Position numbers and translations under genes: made by a program
Assembly (NCBI RefSeq): GCF_022747945.1
Contig: NZ_JALDST010000001.1
Location: forward strand, 6,510,001-6,574,000
Source of the DNA: Micromonospora sp. R77
Lineage (GTDB): Bacteria > Actinomycetota > Actinomycetes > Mycobacteriales > Micromonosporaceae
Direction: 5' to 3'
DNA length: 64,000 nt
The notes under the pieces: model-generated
The model's database searches: none
What the model was told of the DNA's origin: nothing
Seen by the model: the letters and a program-made list of their open reading frames with translations, nothing else
Shown here: positions 25,544-34,085 of the stretch, in pieces
How positions within the stretch are numbered: the first letter of the stretch is position 1
Layout: each line of letters starts with the position of its first letter

Positions 25544-26695
25544 ATGACGGACGTGACGGACATGCTGCGCGGGGCACAGGTCAGGGCGACGTCGATGGTC
25601 GACCGACTGGCGGAGCTGGTGACCTGCGAGTCACCACCGGGAGCGGTGGACGGGTTGTCGGCCTGCGCCGACCTGCTGGACACCTGGGGCAGCACGGCAA
25701 TGGGCCGGCCCGCGCAGCGGGTGACGGTGGACGGCCTGCCGCACCTGCTGTGGCCGGCCGCGCAGCAGCAGGTGCTGCTGCTCGGACACTTCGACACGGT
25801 GTGGCCGGCCGGGACGATCCAGCAATGGCCGTTCTCGGTACGCGGGACCCTCGCGACCGGGCCCGGGGTGTGCGACATGAAGGCCGGCATCGTGCAGATG
25901 CTCACCGCGCTGACGCTGCTGCCGGACACCTCGCGGGTCGGCCTGCTGCTGACCTGCGACGAGGAGAGCGGCTCGCCCGGCTCCCGGGCGCTGATCGAAC
26001 AGCAGGCCGCCCGCTCCGGTGCGGTTCTCGTCGGTGAACCGTCCACCGAGGCCGGTGAGCTGAAGGTCGCCCGCAAGGGCGGATCCGCATACCGGCTGAC
26101 GGTACGCGGACGCGCCGCGCACGCCGGGGTGGAACCGCACCGGGGCGTCAACGCGGGCGTCGAGGCGGCGCACCAGGTGCTGGCGGTGCAACGGTTCGCC
26201 GCCGGGGAGACCACGGTGACCCCGACCGTGCTCACCGCCGGCACCATGTCGAACGTGGTGCCCGAGTCGGCGGTGCTCTCGATCGACGTACGGGCGTGGA
26301 CCCGGGAGGAGCTGCACCGCGTCGACGACCTGGTCCGCGCGCTGCGACCCCACCTGGCCGGATCCCGGTTGAGCGTCGGCGGCGGGATCAACCGGTATCC
26401 GCTGCTGGAGGAGGTGTCCGCGCCGCTGCTGCGCCTCGCCCAGGACGCCGCCGCGCGGCTGGGGCTGCCACCGGTCCGTGGCGCGTACGCGTCGGGGGCG
26501 TCGGACGCCAACTTCACCGGCGCGTTGGGAGTGCCCACCCTGGACGGTCTGGGCGGGGTCGGTGGGCTGCCGCACGCGCGCGGCGAGTGGGTCGACGTGT
26601 CCCGGATGCCCGAACGCACCGCGCTGCTGGCGGCCATGGTCGGGCAGCTGCTCACCGCCGGCCTGCCGACTCCGGCGAGCGCACCGTCAACGTGA
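25544..26695 (+). CDS. M20-family metallopeptidase (glutamate carboxypeptidase-like)
   Basis: 383 residues. Zinc ligands and catalytic acids of M20 peptidases are visible: LLGHFDTVWP (His and Asp), GPGVCDMKAG (bridging Asp), TCDEESGS (catalytic Glu and metal Glu), GEPST and a late His in GLPHARGEW. The dimerisation domain (about 175-290, with GRAAHAGVEPHRGVNA) is present. The GPGVCDMKAG form and length point to the carboxypeptidase G2-like group, which removes C-terminal glutamate. No signal peptide. Divergent from TetR, so possibly under its control. Confidence 0.87.
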   Translation: MTDVTDMLRGAQVRATSMVDRLAELVTCESPPGAVDGLSACADLLDTWGSTAMGRPAQRVTVDGLPHLLWPAAQQQVLLLGHFDTVWPAGTIQQWPFSVRGTLATGPGVCDMKAGIVQMLTALTLLPDTSRVGLLLTCDEESGSPGSRALIEQQAARSGAVLVGEPSTEAGELKVARKGGSAYRLTVRGRAAHAGVEPHRGVNAGVEAAHQVLAVQRFAAGETTVTPTVLTAGTMSNVVPESAVLSIDVRAWTREELHRVDDLVRALRPHLAGSRLSVGGGINRYPLLEEVSAPLLRLAQDAAARLGLPPVRGAYASGASDANFTGALGVPTLDGLGGVGGLPHARGEWVDVSRMPERTALLAAMVGQLLTAGLPTPASAPST

Positions 26696-26792
26696 GCTGA
26701 CGCAGGGTGTTCCTGGCGTCCTGTCGCCGATACCCTGTCGCGGGGCCGTGTCGAGCGGCCGGTGGGACCGCGAGTGGGAGGCGGTTGTCGGG

Positions 26793-27935
26793 ATGGCGCG
26801 ACACGACGCGGGGCCCGGCCCGCGGCTCGGGGTGGAGGAGGAGTTCCTCGTCGTCGACGCGGCGACCCGGACGGTGGTGCCCCGCGCGGCGGCGGTGGTG
26901 GCCCGGGCGGCCGACCGTCTCGGACCGCGGGTGTCGGGTGAGATCACCGAGTTGCAGGTCGAGACCCGGACCAGTCCGGTGTGTTCGGTCAAGGAACTGG
27001 TCGACCAACTGGTCGAGGCGCGCCGGGTGGTGGCCCGGGCCGCGGCGGCCGACGGGCTGCGGGTGATCGCGTCGGGCACGTCGGTGCTGCCCGGCGCGGC
27101 CGACCCGCCGGTGACCCGGGGGCCGCGGCAGGACCGGGGCACGGCGACGTTCCGAGGGCTGCACGACGAGCTGGCGATCTGCGCCCTGCACGTGCACGTG
27201 GAGATGCCGGACCGGGAGCGGGCGCTGCTGGTCGGCAACCACCTGCGCGCGTACCTGCCGCTGCTGGTGGCGATGACCGCGAACTCGCCGTACTGGGAGG
27301 GCCGGGACTCCGGGTACGCGAGCTGGCGCACGATGATCTGGCCCCGGTGGCCGGTGGCCGGTCCCCCGCCCCGGTTCGACTCGCAGGAGCACTACGAGCG
27401 GGTGGTGGCCATGCTCCACGAGGCCGGTGCCGTCGTCGACGCCGGCACCCTGTTCTGGGACATCCGGCCGTCGGTGACCCACCCGACCGTGGAGGTGCGG
27501 GTCGCCGACGTCCCGGTGACGGCACCGGAGTCGGCGCTGGTGGCGGCGCTGGTGCGGGCGTGGGCGGCACACGCCGACGAGGCGGTGGTCGGCGGCGACA
27601 CCGGCCCCGACATCCCGGCCGAGCTGCTGCGGGCGGCGTACTGGCGGGCGGCGCGCGACGGCCTCGACGGTGAGGTGCTGGACGTGACGACGGGTCGGTT
27701 GCGCCCGGCGCGGGAGGCGCTGGCCGACGCGGTCGCCGAGGCGATGCCCCGGTTGCGGTCGTACGGCGACGCGGAGCTGGTGGACGGCTGGCTACGGTCG
27801 CTGCTGGCGGCCGGCAGCGGGGCCACCCGGCAACGGGCGGCGGTGGCCCGGCGCGGCGTGCTGACCGACGCGGTGGACTTCCTGGCGGCGTCGGTCAGCG
27901 ACGCCGAGGCGACCCAGGAGAGCTTTTTCGCGTAA
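26793..27935 (+). CDS. Carboxylate-amine ligase (GCS2/YbdK family)
   Basis: 380 residues. LGVEEEFLVVD is the glutamate-binding opening of GCS2 enzymes, followed by GEITELQVETRTSPV, CALHVHVEMPD, YLPLLVAMTANSPYWEG and the final WDIRPS and VEVRVADVP blocks. The family includes YbdK with weak glutamate-cysteine ligase activity, and actinobacterial ligases of unknown acceptor; it is shorter than EgtA. ATG 26793 follows GGGAGG at some distance. The neighbouring nitroreductase gene begins 56 bases after its stop. Confidence 0.85.
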   Translation: MARHDAGPGPRLGVEEEFLVVDAATRTVVPRAAAVVARAADRLGPRVSGEITELQVETRTSPVCSVKELVDQLVEARRVVARAAAADGLRVIASGTSVLPGAADPPVTRGPRQDRGTATFRGLHDELAICALHVHVEMPDRERALLVGNHLRAYLPLLVAMTANSPYWEGRDSGYASWRTMIWPRWPVAGPPPRFDSQEHYERVVAMLHEAGAVVDAGTLFWDIRPSVTHPTVEVRVADVPVTAPESALVAALVRAWAAHADEAVVGGDTGPDIPAELLRAAYWRAARDGLDGEVLDVTTGRLRPAREALADAVAEAMPRLRSYGDAELVDGWLRSLLAAGSGATRQRAAVARRGVLTDAVDFLAASVSDAEATQESFFA

Positions 27936-27991
27936 CCCGTCGGGGCCCGGTCTGGGTGATGCTGGAGGACGGGTGGGGTGAGGAGGCCAGC

Positions 27992-28642
27992 ATGAACACG
28001 ATCGGGGCCACGGCCGGCGGTGCGGTGCTGCCGGCGGCGCAGATGGTCGCGACGGCACGCGAGTTCGCCGACCGGATGGCTGGCCGGCGTTCCATCCGGC
28101 ACTTCGCGCCGGATCCGGTGCCGATGGAGGTGATCGAGGAGGCGGTACGGGCGGCGTCCACGGCGCCCAGCGGCGCGAACCTGCAGCCGTGGCGGTTCGT
28201 GGTGATCACCGACCCGGACCGCAAGCGCCGGCTGCGGGAAGCGGCGGAGGCCGAGGAGAAGGAGTTCTACCAGCGGCGCGCCTCGCCGCAGTGGCTGGAG
28301 GCGATCGCGCCGATGGGCACGGACTGGCGCAAGCCGTTCCTGGAGGTCGCGCCGGTGGTGATCGTGGTGTTCGAGGTGCACCAGGGCCCGCGCACCCCGA
28401 AGCCGTACTACGTCAAGGAGTCGGTGGGCATCGCGGTGGGCCTGTTGATCACGGCGCTGCACCAGGCGGGCCTGGCGACGCTCACGCACACCCCGAGCCC
28501 GATGCGGTTCCTCAACACGGTCTGCGAGCGACCGCCGGAGGAACGGCCCTACGTGGTGATGCCGGTGGGGTTCCCCGCCCCGGACGCGTTCGTGCCGGAC
28601 CTTGCGCGCAAGCCCCTGCGGGAAGTACTGGTACGGCGGTGA
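27992..28642 (+). CDS. Nitroreductase-fold protein of the iodotyrosine deiodinase type
   Basis: 216 residues from ATG 27992, which follows GAGGAGG. The FMN site is clear (RRSIRHFAPDPVP, TAPSGANLQPW, LATLTHTPSPM). The lid resembles that of iodotyrosine deiodinase: E89, Y93 and K114 have the same spacing (4 and 21) as the substrate-gripping E157, Y161 and K182 of the human enzyme, within the block EEKEFY...W....GTDWRKPFLE. Reductive dehalogenation of a halotyrosine is therefore the best inference; general nitroreduction is the alternative. It converges on the flavoprotein gene at 28650. Confidence 0.85.
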   Translation: MNTIGATAGGAVLPAAQMVATAREFADRMAGRRSIRHFAPDPVPMEVIEEAVRAASTAPSGANLQPWRFVVITDPDRKRRLREAAEAEEKEFYQRRASPQWLEAIAPMGTDWRKPFLEVAPVVIVVFEVHQGPRTPKPYYVKESVGIAVGLLITALHQAGLATLTHTPSPMRFLNTVCERPPEERPYVVMPVGFPAPDAFVPDLARKPLREVLVRR

Positions 28643-28649
28643 CCGCCGC

Positions 28650-30233
28650 TCAGCGCGACCGGGGCAGCTCGCGGGCGAACCAGTCCCGCAGCGGCGCGAC
28701 GTGCCGGTCGGGGCGGCGCCACTCGGCGAGCAGGTCCTCCAGCAGGTGCAGCTCCTCGACGAGGGTGTCCCCCCGGTAGCGGCGTACCACCGGATGGATG
28801 AAGGCGCTCTCGGCGGCCCGGTCGGGTTGCGGGTGGCGCTCGATGGCGAAGACGTCCCCGTACTCGTCGCGCCCCCACCGCAGCCCGAACGTGTAGTAGT
28901 GCGGGTGGTCACGGAAGCGGTCGCGGAGGTGGTCCTCGGGCAGGTCGACGTAGTGGCGTACCCGGCCGTCGGGGTCGACGACGAGGGCGTCGCTGAGGAA
29001 CTCGAACTGGGTCCACAGGGCGGAGCTCCAGTTGACCCGGTCGAGCACCACGGAGGTGAGGGTGTCCGGGTCGCCGTCGACCACGTCGTGCCGCAGCGGC
29101 ACGTCCTCGTAGCGCTCGCGCAGCAGCGCGGTGAGGGCCCGCAGGTTGTAGCGGAAACCGTCGACGAACGCCGACGAGGCGCGCTTGAAGTCGCGGTCCT
29201 GGGCGATGGTGCCGGCGAAGTAGAGCCCGTCGACGGTGCGGGACTGCCAGTCGGGGGTGGTGACGGGCATCCGGCCGCTGGGCACCATCGCCGGCGCGCA
29301 GTCGGGGGCGAACAGCGAGGTGTCCATGGCGAAGCCGGTGCAGCGCAGGACCGACTCGTACTCCATCACCGCGGTCTCGCCGTCGGCGTGGGTGTAGGTG
29401 AGGTGCACCTCGTACCGGTTGCCGACGGGGCGGATCTCGTCGATGACGCAGTCGAGCACGGAGTGCAGGGTCTTGAACTGGTAGCTGTCGAGCACGGCGC
29501 CGTGGTGGCCGCGGACGTCACCGGGGTGCTTGGTGTTCCAGGCCAGTCGCAGCGGGCGGGGGCTGGCCAGGTGGACCATCGCGGCGTGACCGAGGATCGA
29601 CGAGGCGGTCTCGAAGGCCGAGTTGCCCTTCCCGATGATCAGCACCCGCTGGCCCGCGTAGTGCGCGGGGTCCGTCGCCATGTCCTCGTAGCCGGTGGCG
29701 TGTTCGATGCCACGGATGTCGGGGACGTTGGGCCGCCCCCAGCCGGTGGCGACGATGACGCAGCGGGCGCGCAGCGTCCCCTGCGGGGTGGTCAGCAGGA
29801 AGCCGTCGCCGTCGCGCCGCACCTGCCGCACCGGGGTGTCGAAGCGCACCGCGAGCTGGTGGTAGCGCTGGAAGTCGGTCAGGTAGCGCACCATGTCGTC
29901 GGCGTGCGGGTAGTACTCGCTGCTGTACTTCGCGAACGGCAGGTCGGCCGGTTCGTGCAGCAGCGAGTTCCAGTCCCAGCGCAGCCGGATCTCCGGGTCG
30001 GTGCTGGTCGAGTGCACCTTGTTCAGGGAGATCAACCGGCGGTGCCGGGGGAACCGGCGGAAGAACCCGGCGGGCGCGGCGGCGCGTTCGAGGGTGACGT
30101 AGTCGCCGCCGGCCTGCTGCAGGTAGTAGCTCAACTGCAGGCCGGCGGGGCCCGCGCCGATGATCACGTAGCGGTGCTCCTCCACCACGTCCCGTCCGTC
30201 GTGCCGCTCTGCCCGCGCTGCGCTGTGCCCCAT
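28650..30233 (-). CDS. FOXRED2-like FAD/NAD(P)-dependent oxidoreductase
   Basis: 527 residues. The FAD motif YVIIGAGPAGLQLSYYLQQAG and NAD(P) motif VLIIGKGNSAFETASSILG are intact. Several blocks resemble animal FOXRED2 rather than usual bacterial FMOs: RHRRLISLNK, LRWDWNSLL, DMVRYLTDF and the C-terminal FIHPVVRRY and LLEDLLAEWRRP with a long helical tail. FOXRED2 works in ER-associated degradation in animals; the role in bacteria is not known. ATG 30233 is the start. It ends seven bases from the deiodinase-like gene, tail to tail. Confidence 0.85.
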   Translation of the reverse strand: MGHSAARAERHDGRDVVEEHRYVIIGAGPAGLQLSYYLQQAGGDYVTLERAAAPAGFFRRFPRHRRLISLNKVHSTSTDPEIRLRWDWNSLLHEPADLPFAKYSSEYYPHADDMVRYLTDFQRYHQLAVRFDTPVRQVRRDGDGFLLTTPQGTLRARCVIVATGWGRPNVPDIRGIEHATGYEDMATDPAHYAGQRVLIIGKGNSAFETASSILGHAAMVHLASPRPLRLAWNTKHPGDVRGHHGAVLDSYQFKTLHSVLDCVIDEIRPVGNRYEVHLTYTHADGETAVMEYESVLRCTGFAMDTSLFAPDCAPAMVPSGRMPVTTPDWQSRTVDGLYFAGTIAQDRDFKRASSAFVDGFRYNLRALTALLRERYEDVPLRHDVVDGDPDTLTSVVLDRVNWSSALWTQFEFLSDALVVDPDGRVRHYVDLPEDHLRDRFRDHPHYYTFGLRWGRDEYGDVFAIERHPQPDRAAESAFIHPVVRRYRGDTLVEELHLLEDLLAEWRRPDRHVAPLRDWFARELPRSR

Positions 30234-30302
30234 CACGCCAGCGACGATCGCCTATGGGTAGTGGACCTGTCAACGCTCCGTACGGGCCATTGTGGACACC
30301 GT

Positions 30303-30944
30303 TCAGATCATTCGTCGGATCAGACCGAGCCGGGTCGCGGTGGCCACGGCGGCGGTCCGGGAGTCGACGCCCAGCTTGGTGAAGATCCGGGCCAGGTGCG
30401 ACTTGACGGTGCCCTCGGTCAGGTGCAGGCGGGCGGCGACGGCCTGGTTGGACAGCCCGCCGGCGACCAGGGCGAGCACCTCGGTCTCGCGCCGGGTCAG
30501 CGCCGTGCCGGGGTCGCGCAGCCGGCTCATGAGCCGGTCGGCGACGGCCGGGGCCAGGGTGGTACGGCCCGCCGCGGCGGTCCGGACGGCGGCGGCCAGC
30601 TCCTCGGGCGGGGCGTCCTTGAGCAGGTAGCCGGTGGCGCCGGCGGCGATGGCGGGCAGGATGTCGGCGTCGGTGTCGTACGTCGTGACGATCAGCACCC
30701 GGGGGGCGTGCGGTCCGGCGGTGATCGCGGCGGTCGCCTCGGCCCCGGTCATCCCCACCCCGAACTGCAGGTCCATGAGCACGACGTCGAGGTCGCCCGC
30801 GCCGGCCCGGGCGACGGCCTCCTCGGCGGTGGCGGCCTCCGCCACCACCTCGATGCCGGGTTCGGTCTCCAGCACCGCGCGCAGCCCGGCGCGGACCACG
30901 GGATGGTCGTCGGCCAGCAGCAGCCGGATCGGGGCGTCGGTCAC
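30303..30944 (-). CDS. NarL/LuxR-type response regulator
   Basis: 213 residues. The receiver domain has acidic pocket D12-D13, phospho-acceptor D58 (VLMDLQ), the TTYD threonine and a conserved Lys (LLKDAPPEEL). The C-terminal LuxR helix-turn-helix is LTRRETEVLALVAGGLSNQAVAARLHLTEGTVKSHLARIFTKLGV. It overlaps the histidine kinase gene by four bases (ATGA), so the pair is cotranscribed, and the probable target is the divergent ABC exporter at 32306-34074. Confidence 0.92.
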   Translation of the reverse strand: MTDAPIRLLLADDHPVVRAGLRAVLETEPGIEVVAEAATAEEAVARAGAGDLDVVLMDLQFGVGMTGAEATAAITAGPHAPRVLIVTTYDTDADILPAIAAGATGYLLKDAPPEELAAAVRTAAAGRTTLAPAVADRLMSRLRDPGTALTRRETEVLALVAGGLSNQAVAARLHLTEGTVKSHLARIFTKLGVDSRTAAVATATRLGLIRRMI

Positions 30945-32136
30945 GGCCGGACCTCCGTCGCCTGCGGGGCCAGGGGCAGCCGGGCGGCCAGCGCGGTGCC
31001 GCGGCCCGGCGCGGACTCGACGGTGAGCGTGCCGCCGAGGGCCAGCACGCGGGCACGCATCCCGGCCACCCCGAACCCACCGGTCTCCGGATCGGGTACG
31101 GGAAGACGGTCGGGGTCGAAGCCGAGCCCGTCGTCGACGACCTCCACCGCGACCTGGTCACCGAGATAGCGCAGGGTGACGTCGGCGGTGGTGGCGTCGG
31201 CGTGCCGGACGGTGTTCCCGAGGGCGGACTGCGCGACGCGCAGCAGGGCGACCTCCGACGCGGCCGGCAACGGCACCGGCTCGCCGGTCAGGTCGAACCG
31301 CACGGTGAGCCGGTGCCGGGCGTCGGTGGCGGCGCACAGTCGGGCCAACGCGTCACCCAGGGTGACCCCTTCGAGGGCCGGCGGGGCGAGCGCGGCGACC
31401 AGCCGGCGGGCCTCGGCGAGGTTGTCGACGGCGGCGCGGCGGGCCTGGTCGACATGGCCGGCGGCCTTCTCCGGCGTGCCGGGCAGGGCCCGCTCGGCGG
31501 CCCGCAGCAGCAGTTGGATGCTGGAGAAGCCCTGGGCGAGGGTGTCGTGGATCTCCCGGGCCAGGCGCTCCCGTTCGGCGAGCACACCGGCGGTGTGCTG
31601 CGCCTCGGCCAGGTCCGCGCGGGTCGCGGTGAGCTCCTCGATCAGCCTCCGGCGCTGTTCGCTCTCCCGGTACAGGGCCTGGTAGCCCCACACCACGGCG
31701 ACCGCCACCGCCGCGCCGAGGAACGGGCCGATGGCCATCGCCGGGTGGAAGGAGCCCTGGTGCGCGGCGAAGCCGCCGACGGCCGCCGCCGCGGTGGCCG
31801 CCACGGCGGCCAGGCCGGCCCGGCGGGACAGCAGGTGCAGCTGCAGGAAGTACAGCGGGAAGGCCAGCCACACCCCGTCGGCAGACAGGGCCAGCAGCAC
31901 CAACCACCCGGCGCCCAGCACGGCCAGCCACCCCGCGGCGGCCCGCCGGGAGCGGCCGACCGGGGCAGCAGCGGCCCGGCCGCGTAGACCAGACCGCACG
32001 CCACGGCCACGGCGACGACCGTCCCGGCGTACGGGCGGTCGCCGGTGACCGCCCGCCAGGCGGTCAGCGCGAGCAGCACGACGACCAGCAGGTGCAGGCA
32101 CCAGGTCAGGACGCGGGTGGCGGGAGCGGTGTTCAC
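30941..32136 (-). pseudogene. Sensor histidine kinase (NarX/DesK type), frameshifted
   Basis: GTG 32136 follows GGAAGGACC. The first 60 residues (two hydrophobic helices, LLVVVLLALTAWRAV and GTVVAVAVACGLVYAAG) are in one frame, and the rest, from RRAAAGWLAVLGAGW to the stop, is in another; a base lost near 31950 explains this. Four to five membrane helices precede the HisKA_3 block ERERLAREIHDTLAQGF with the phosphorylated His, and the ATPase domain (VDDGLGFD, GFGVAGMRAR). Total length would be about 398 residues. Possibly a sequence error, since its response regulator is intact. Confidence 0.8.
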
Positions 32137-32305
32137 GGTCCTTCCAGCTTAGGGGCCCTCGGCGTCCGGGCGCCTCTGTCGAACGATGCAACCCGGGTGC
32201 CGTCCTTCGGCCCGTCAGGTGCTGTCCTGTGCCGGACGCGCCGGGCGGGGCTCGGCGGCGATGGTGGAGACGTCCACGTCCCGCCGTTGAGAGGCAGTCC
32301 GCAAC

Positions 32306-33394
32306 GTGTTCGTCGCCTGGAGAGACCTGAGGTTCGCCAGCGGACGGTTCGCCCTGATGGGAACCGTCATCGTGTTGATCACCCTGCTGGTCGGGCTGCT
32401 GTCCGGGCTGACCGCCGGACTGGGCCAGCAGAACATCTCCGCGATCACCGGCCTGCCCGCGGACCGGATCGCCTTCGCCGCGCCGGGCGAGGGCGAGGAG
32501 CTGTCGTACGCGAACTCCACCGTCACCGAGCGGCAGTGGCAGCGGTGGGCCGCAACGCCCGGCGTACGCGGCGCGGAACCGCTCGGCATCACCACCACCC
32601 GGGCCACCGCCGGCACCCGGACCGTCGCGGTCTCCGCCTTCGGGGTCCGGCCCGGTTCCACGCTCGCCCCCGCCGGCAGCCGGATCGACGACCGGACGGC
32701 GGTCCTGTCCGTCACCGCCGCCGACCATCTGGGCGTGGCCGTGGGCGACACCGTCACCCTCGCCGGGCAGCAGGTGACCGTCGCCGCGGTCCGCGGTGAC
32801 GCCTCGTTCAGCCACACCCCGGTCGTCTGGACCGGTCTCGGTCGGTGGCAGCGGCTGGCGCCCCCCGCGGGCGGCACCGACGGCCCCACCGCCACCGTCA
32901 TCGCCCTGGACACCACCTCCGGCGTGGACGTGCGTGGGGCCGACGTCGCCGCCGGCACCCGGACCGTCGCCCGGGACGACTCGCTGGCCGCGATCGGCTC
33001 CTACGCCTCGGAGAACGGCTCACTGCAGCTCATGCGCGGTTTCCTGTTCGCCATCTCCGCGCTGGTCATCGGTGCCTTCTTCACGGTCTGGACCATCCAG
33101 CGCAGCGGTGACGTGGCCGTGCTGAAGGCCCTCGGCGCCTCCACCACCACGCTGCTCACCGACGCGCTCGGGCAGGCCGTCGTCCTGCTGGTCGGCGGCA
33201 CCCTGGTCGGCACCGGCATCGCCGCCGGTCTCGGCGCCGTCGTCGCCGGCTCGGCGGTGCCGTTCCTGCTCACGCCCGCCACCGTCGGCGTGCCGGCCGC
33301 CGTGATGGTGACCATCGGTGTGCTCGGCGCCGCCCTGTCCATCCGCCGGATCACCTCCGTCGACCCGCTGACCGCCCTGGGGAGCGCCCGATGA
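32306..33394 (+). CDS. ABC transporter permease (FtsX/MacB-like)
   Basis: 362 residues. An N-terminal transmembrane helix (FALMGTVIVLITLLVGLLSGLTAGLG), a periplasm-side domain of about 190 residues, and three C-terminal helices with FtsX-type spacing (VIGAFFTVWTIQRSGDVAVLKALGAST is the coupling region). Such permeases act as mechanotransmission exporters or peptide/lipid exporters. GTG 32306; its stop overlaps the start of the ATPase gene (ATGA). Divergent from the two-component genes. Confidence 0.87.
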   Translation: MFVAWRDLRFASGRFALMGTVIVLITLLVGLLSGLTAGLGQQNISAITGLPADRIAFAAPGEGEELSYANSTVTERQWQRWAATPGVRGAEPLGITTTRATAGTRTVAVSAFGVRPGSTLAPAGSRIDDRTAVLSVTAADHLGVAVGDTVTLAGQQVTVAAVRGDASFSHTPVVWTGLGRWQRLAPPAGGTDGPTATVIALDTTSGVDVRGADVAAGTRTVARDDSLAAIGSYASENGSLQLMRGFLFAISALVIGAFFTVWTIQRSGDVAVLKALGASTTTLLTDALGQAVVLLVGGTLVGTGIAAGLGAVVAGSAVPFLLTPATVGVPAAVMVTIGVLGAALSIRRITSVDPLTALGSAR

Positions 33395-34074
33395 GCCTGG
33401 AACTGCACGACATCACCCTCAGCTATCCGGACGGCGACGCGCGCCTGACCGTGCTCGACCGGGTCACCCTGACCGTGCCCGCGGGCAGCCTGACCGCCGT
33501 CGTGGGGCCGTCCGGCTCCGGCAAGTCCAGCCTCCTCGCGGTGGCGGCCACCCTGATCACCCCGGACGCGGGCACCGTCACCGTTGCCGGCACCCGCACC
33601 ACCGGCCTGAGCCGCGGCGAGCTGACGCAGCTGCGCCGCCACCGGATCGGCATCGTCTTCCAGCAGCCCAATCTGCTGCCGTCGCTCACCGCGGCCGAAC
33701 AGCTCCAGGTCATGGCGCAGCTCGACGGGCGCTCCCCCGCCCGGGCCCGCGGCCGGGCCCTGGAACTGCTCGACGCGGTCGGCCTCGCCGCCCAGGCCGG
33801 GCGCCGCCCCCACCAGCTCTCCGGCGGTCAGCGCCAGCGGGTCAACATCGCCCGGGCGTTGATGAACGACCCCACCGTGCTGCTGGTCGACGAACCCACC
33901 AGCGCCCTGGACCACGAGCGGGGCGCCGCCGTGCTCGACCTGATCACCCGGTTGACCCGCGAGCAGGGCACCGCCACCGTGCTGGTCACCCACGACCCGA
34001 GCCACCTCACCGGGGTCGACCAGCTGGCCGAGATGCGCGACGGCCGGCTGACCGTGCCGGTACGGGTGCGGTAG
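33391..34074 (+). CDS. ABC transporter ATP-binding protein (MacB/LolD-like)
   Basis: 227 residues. Walker A GPSGSGKSS, Q-loop FQQPNLLP, signature LSGGQRQR, Walker B VLLVDEPTSALD and switch His in VLVTHDP are all intact. It is the ATPase partner of the upstream permease, with which it overlaps by four bases. The FQQPNLLPSLTA segment is typical of the MacB/LolD group. The operon ends with this gene, and the integrase gene follows convergently. Confidence 0.93.
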   Translation: MSLELHDITLSYPDGDARLTVLDRVTLTVPAGSLTAVVGPSGSGKSSLLAVAATLITPDAGTVTVAGTRTTGLSRGELTQLRRHRIGIVFQQPNLLPSLTAAEQLQVMAQLDGRSPARARGRALELLDAVGLAAQAGRRPHQLSGGQRQRVNIARALMNDPTVLLVDEPTSALDHERGAAVLDLITRLTREQGTATVLVTHDPSHLTGVDQLAEMRDGRLTVPVRVR

Positions 34075-34085
34075 CGGGCCGGCCG

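Noticed and set aside
28602-31169. 855-residue plus-strand open frame
   Set aside because: Antisense shadow of the FOXRED2-like and response regulator genes; Gly/Val/Ala/Glu-rich with no domain.
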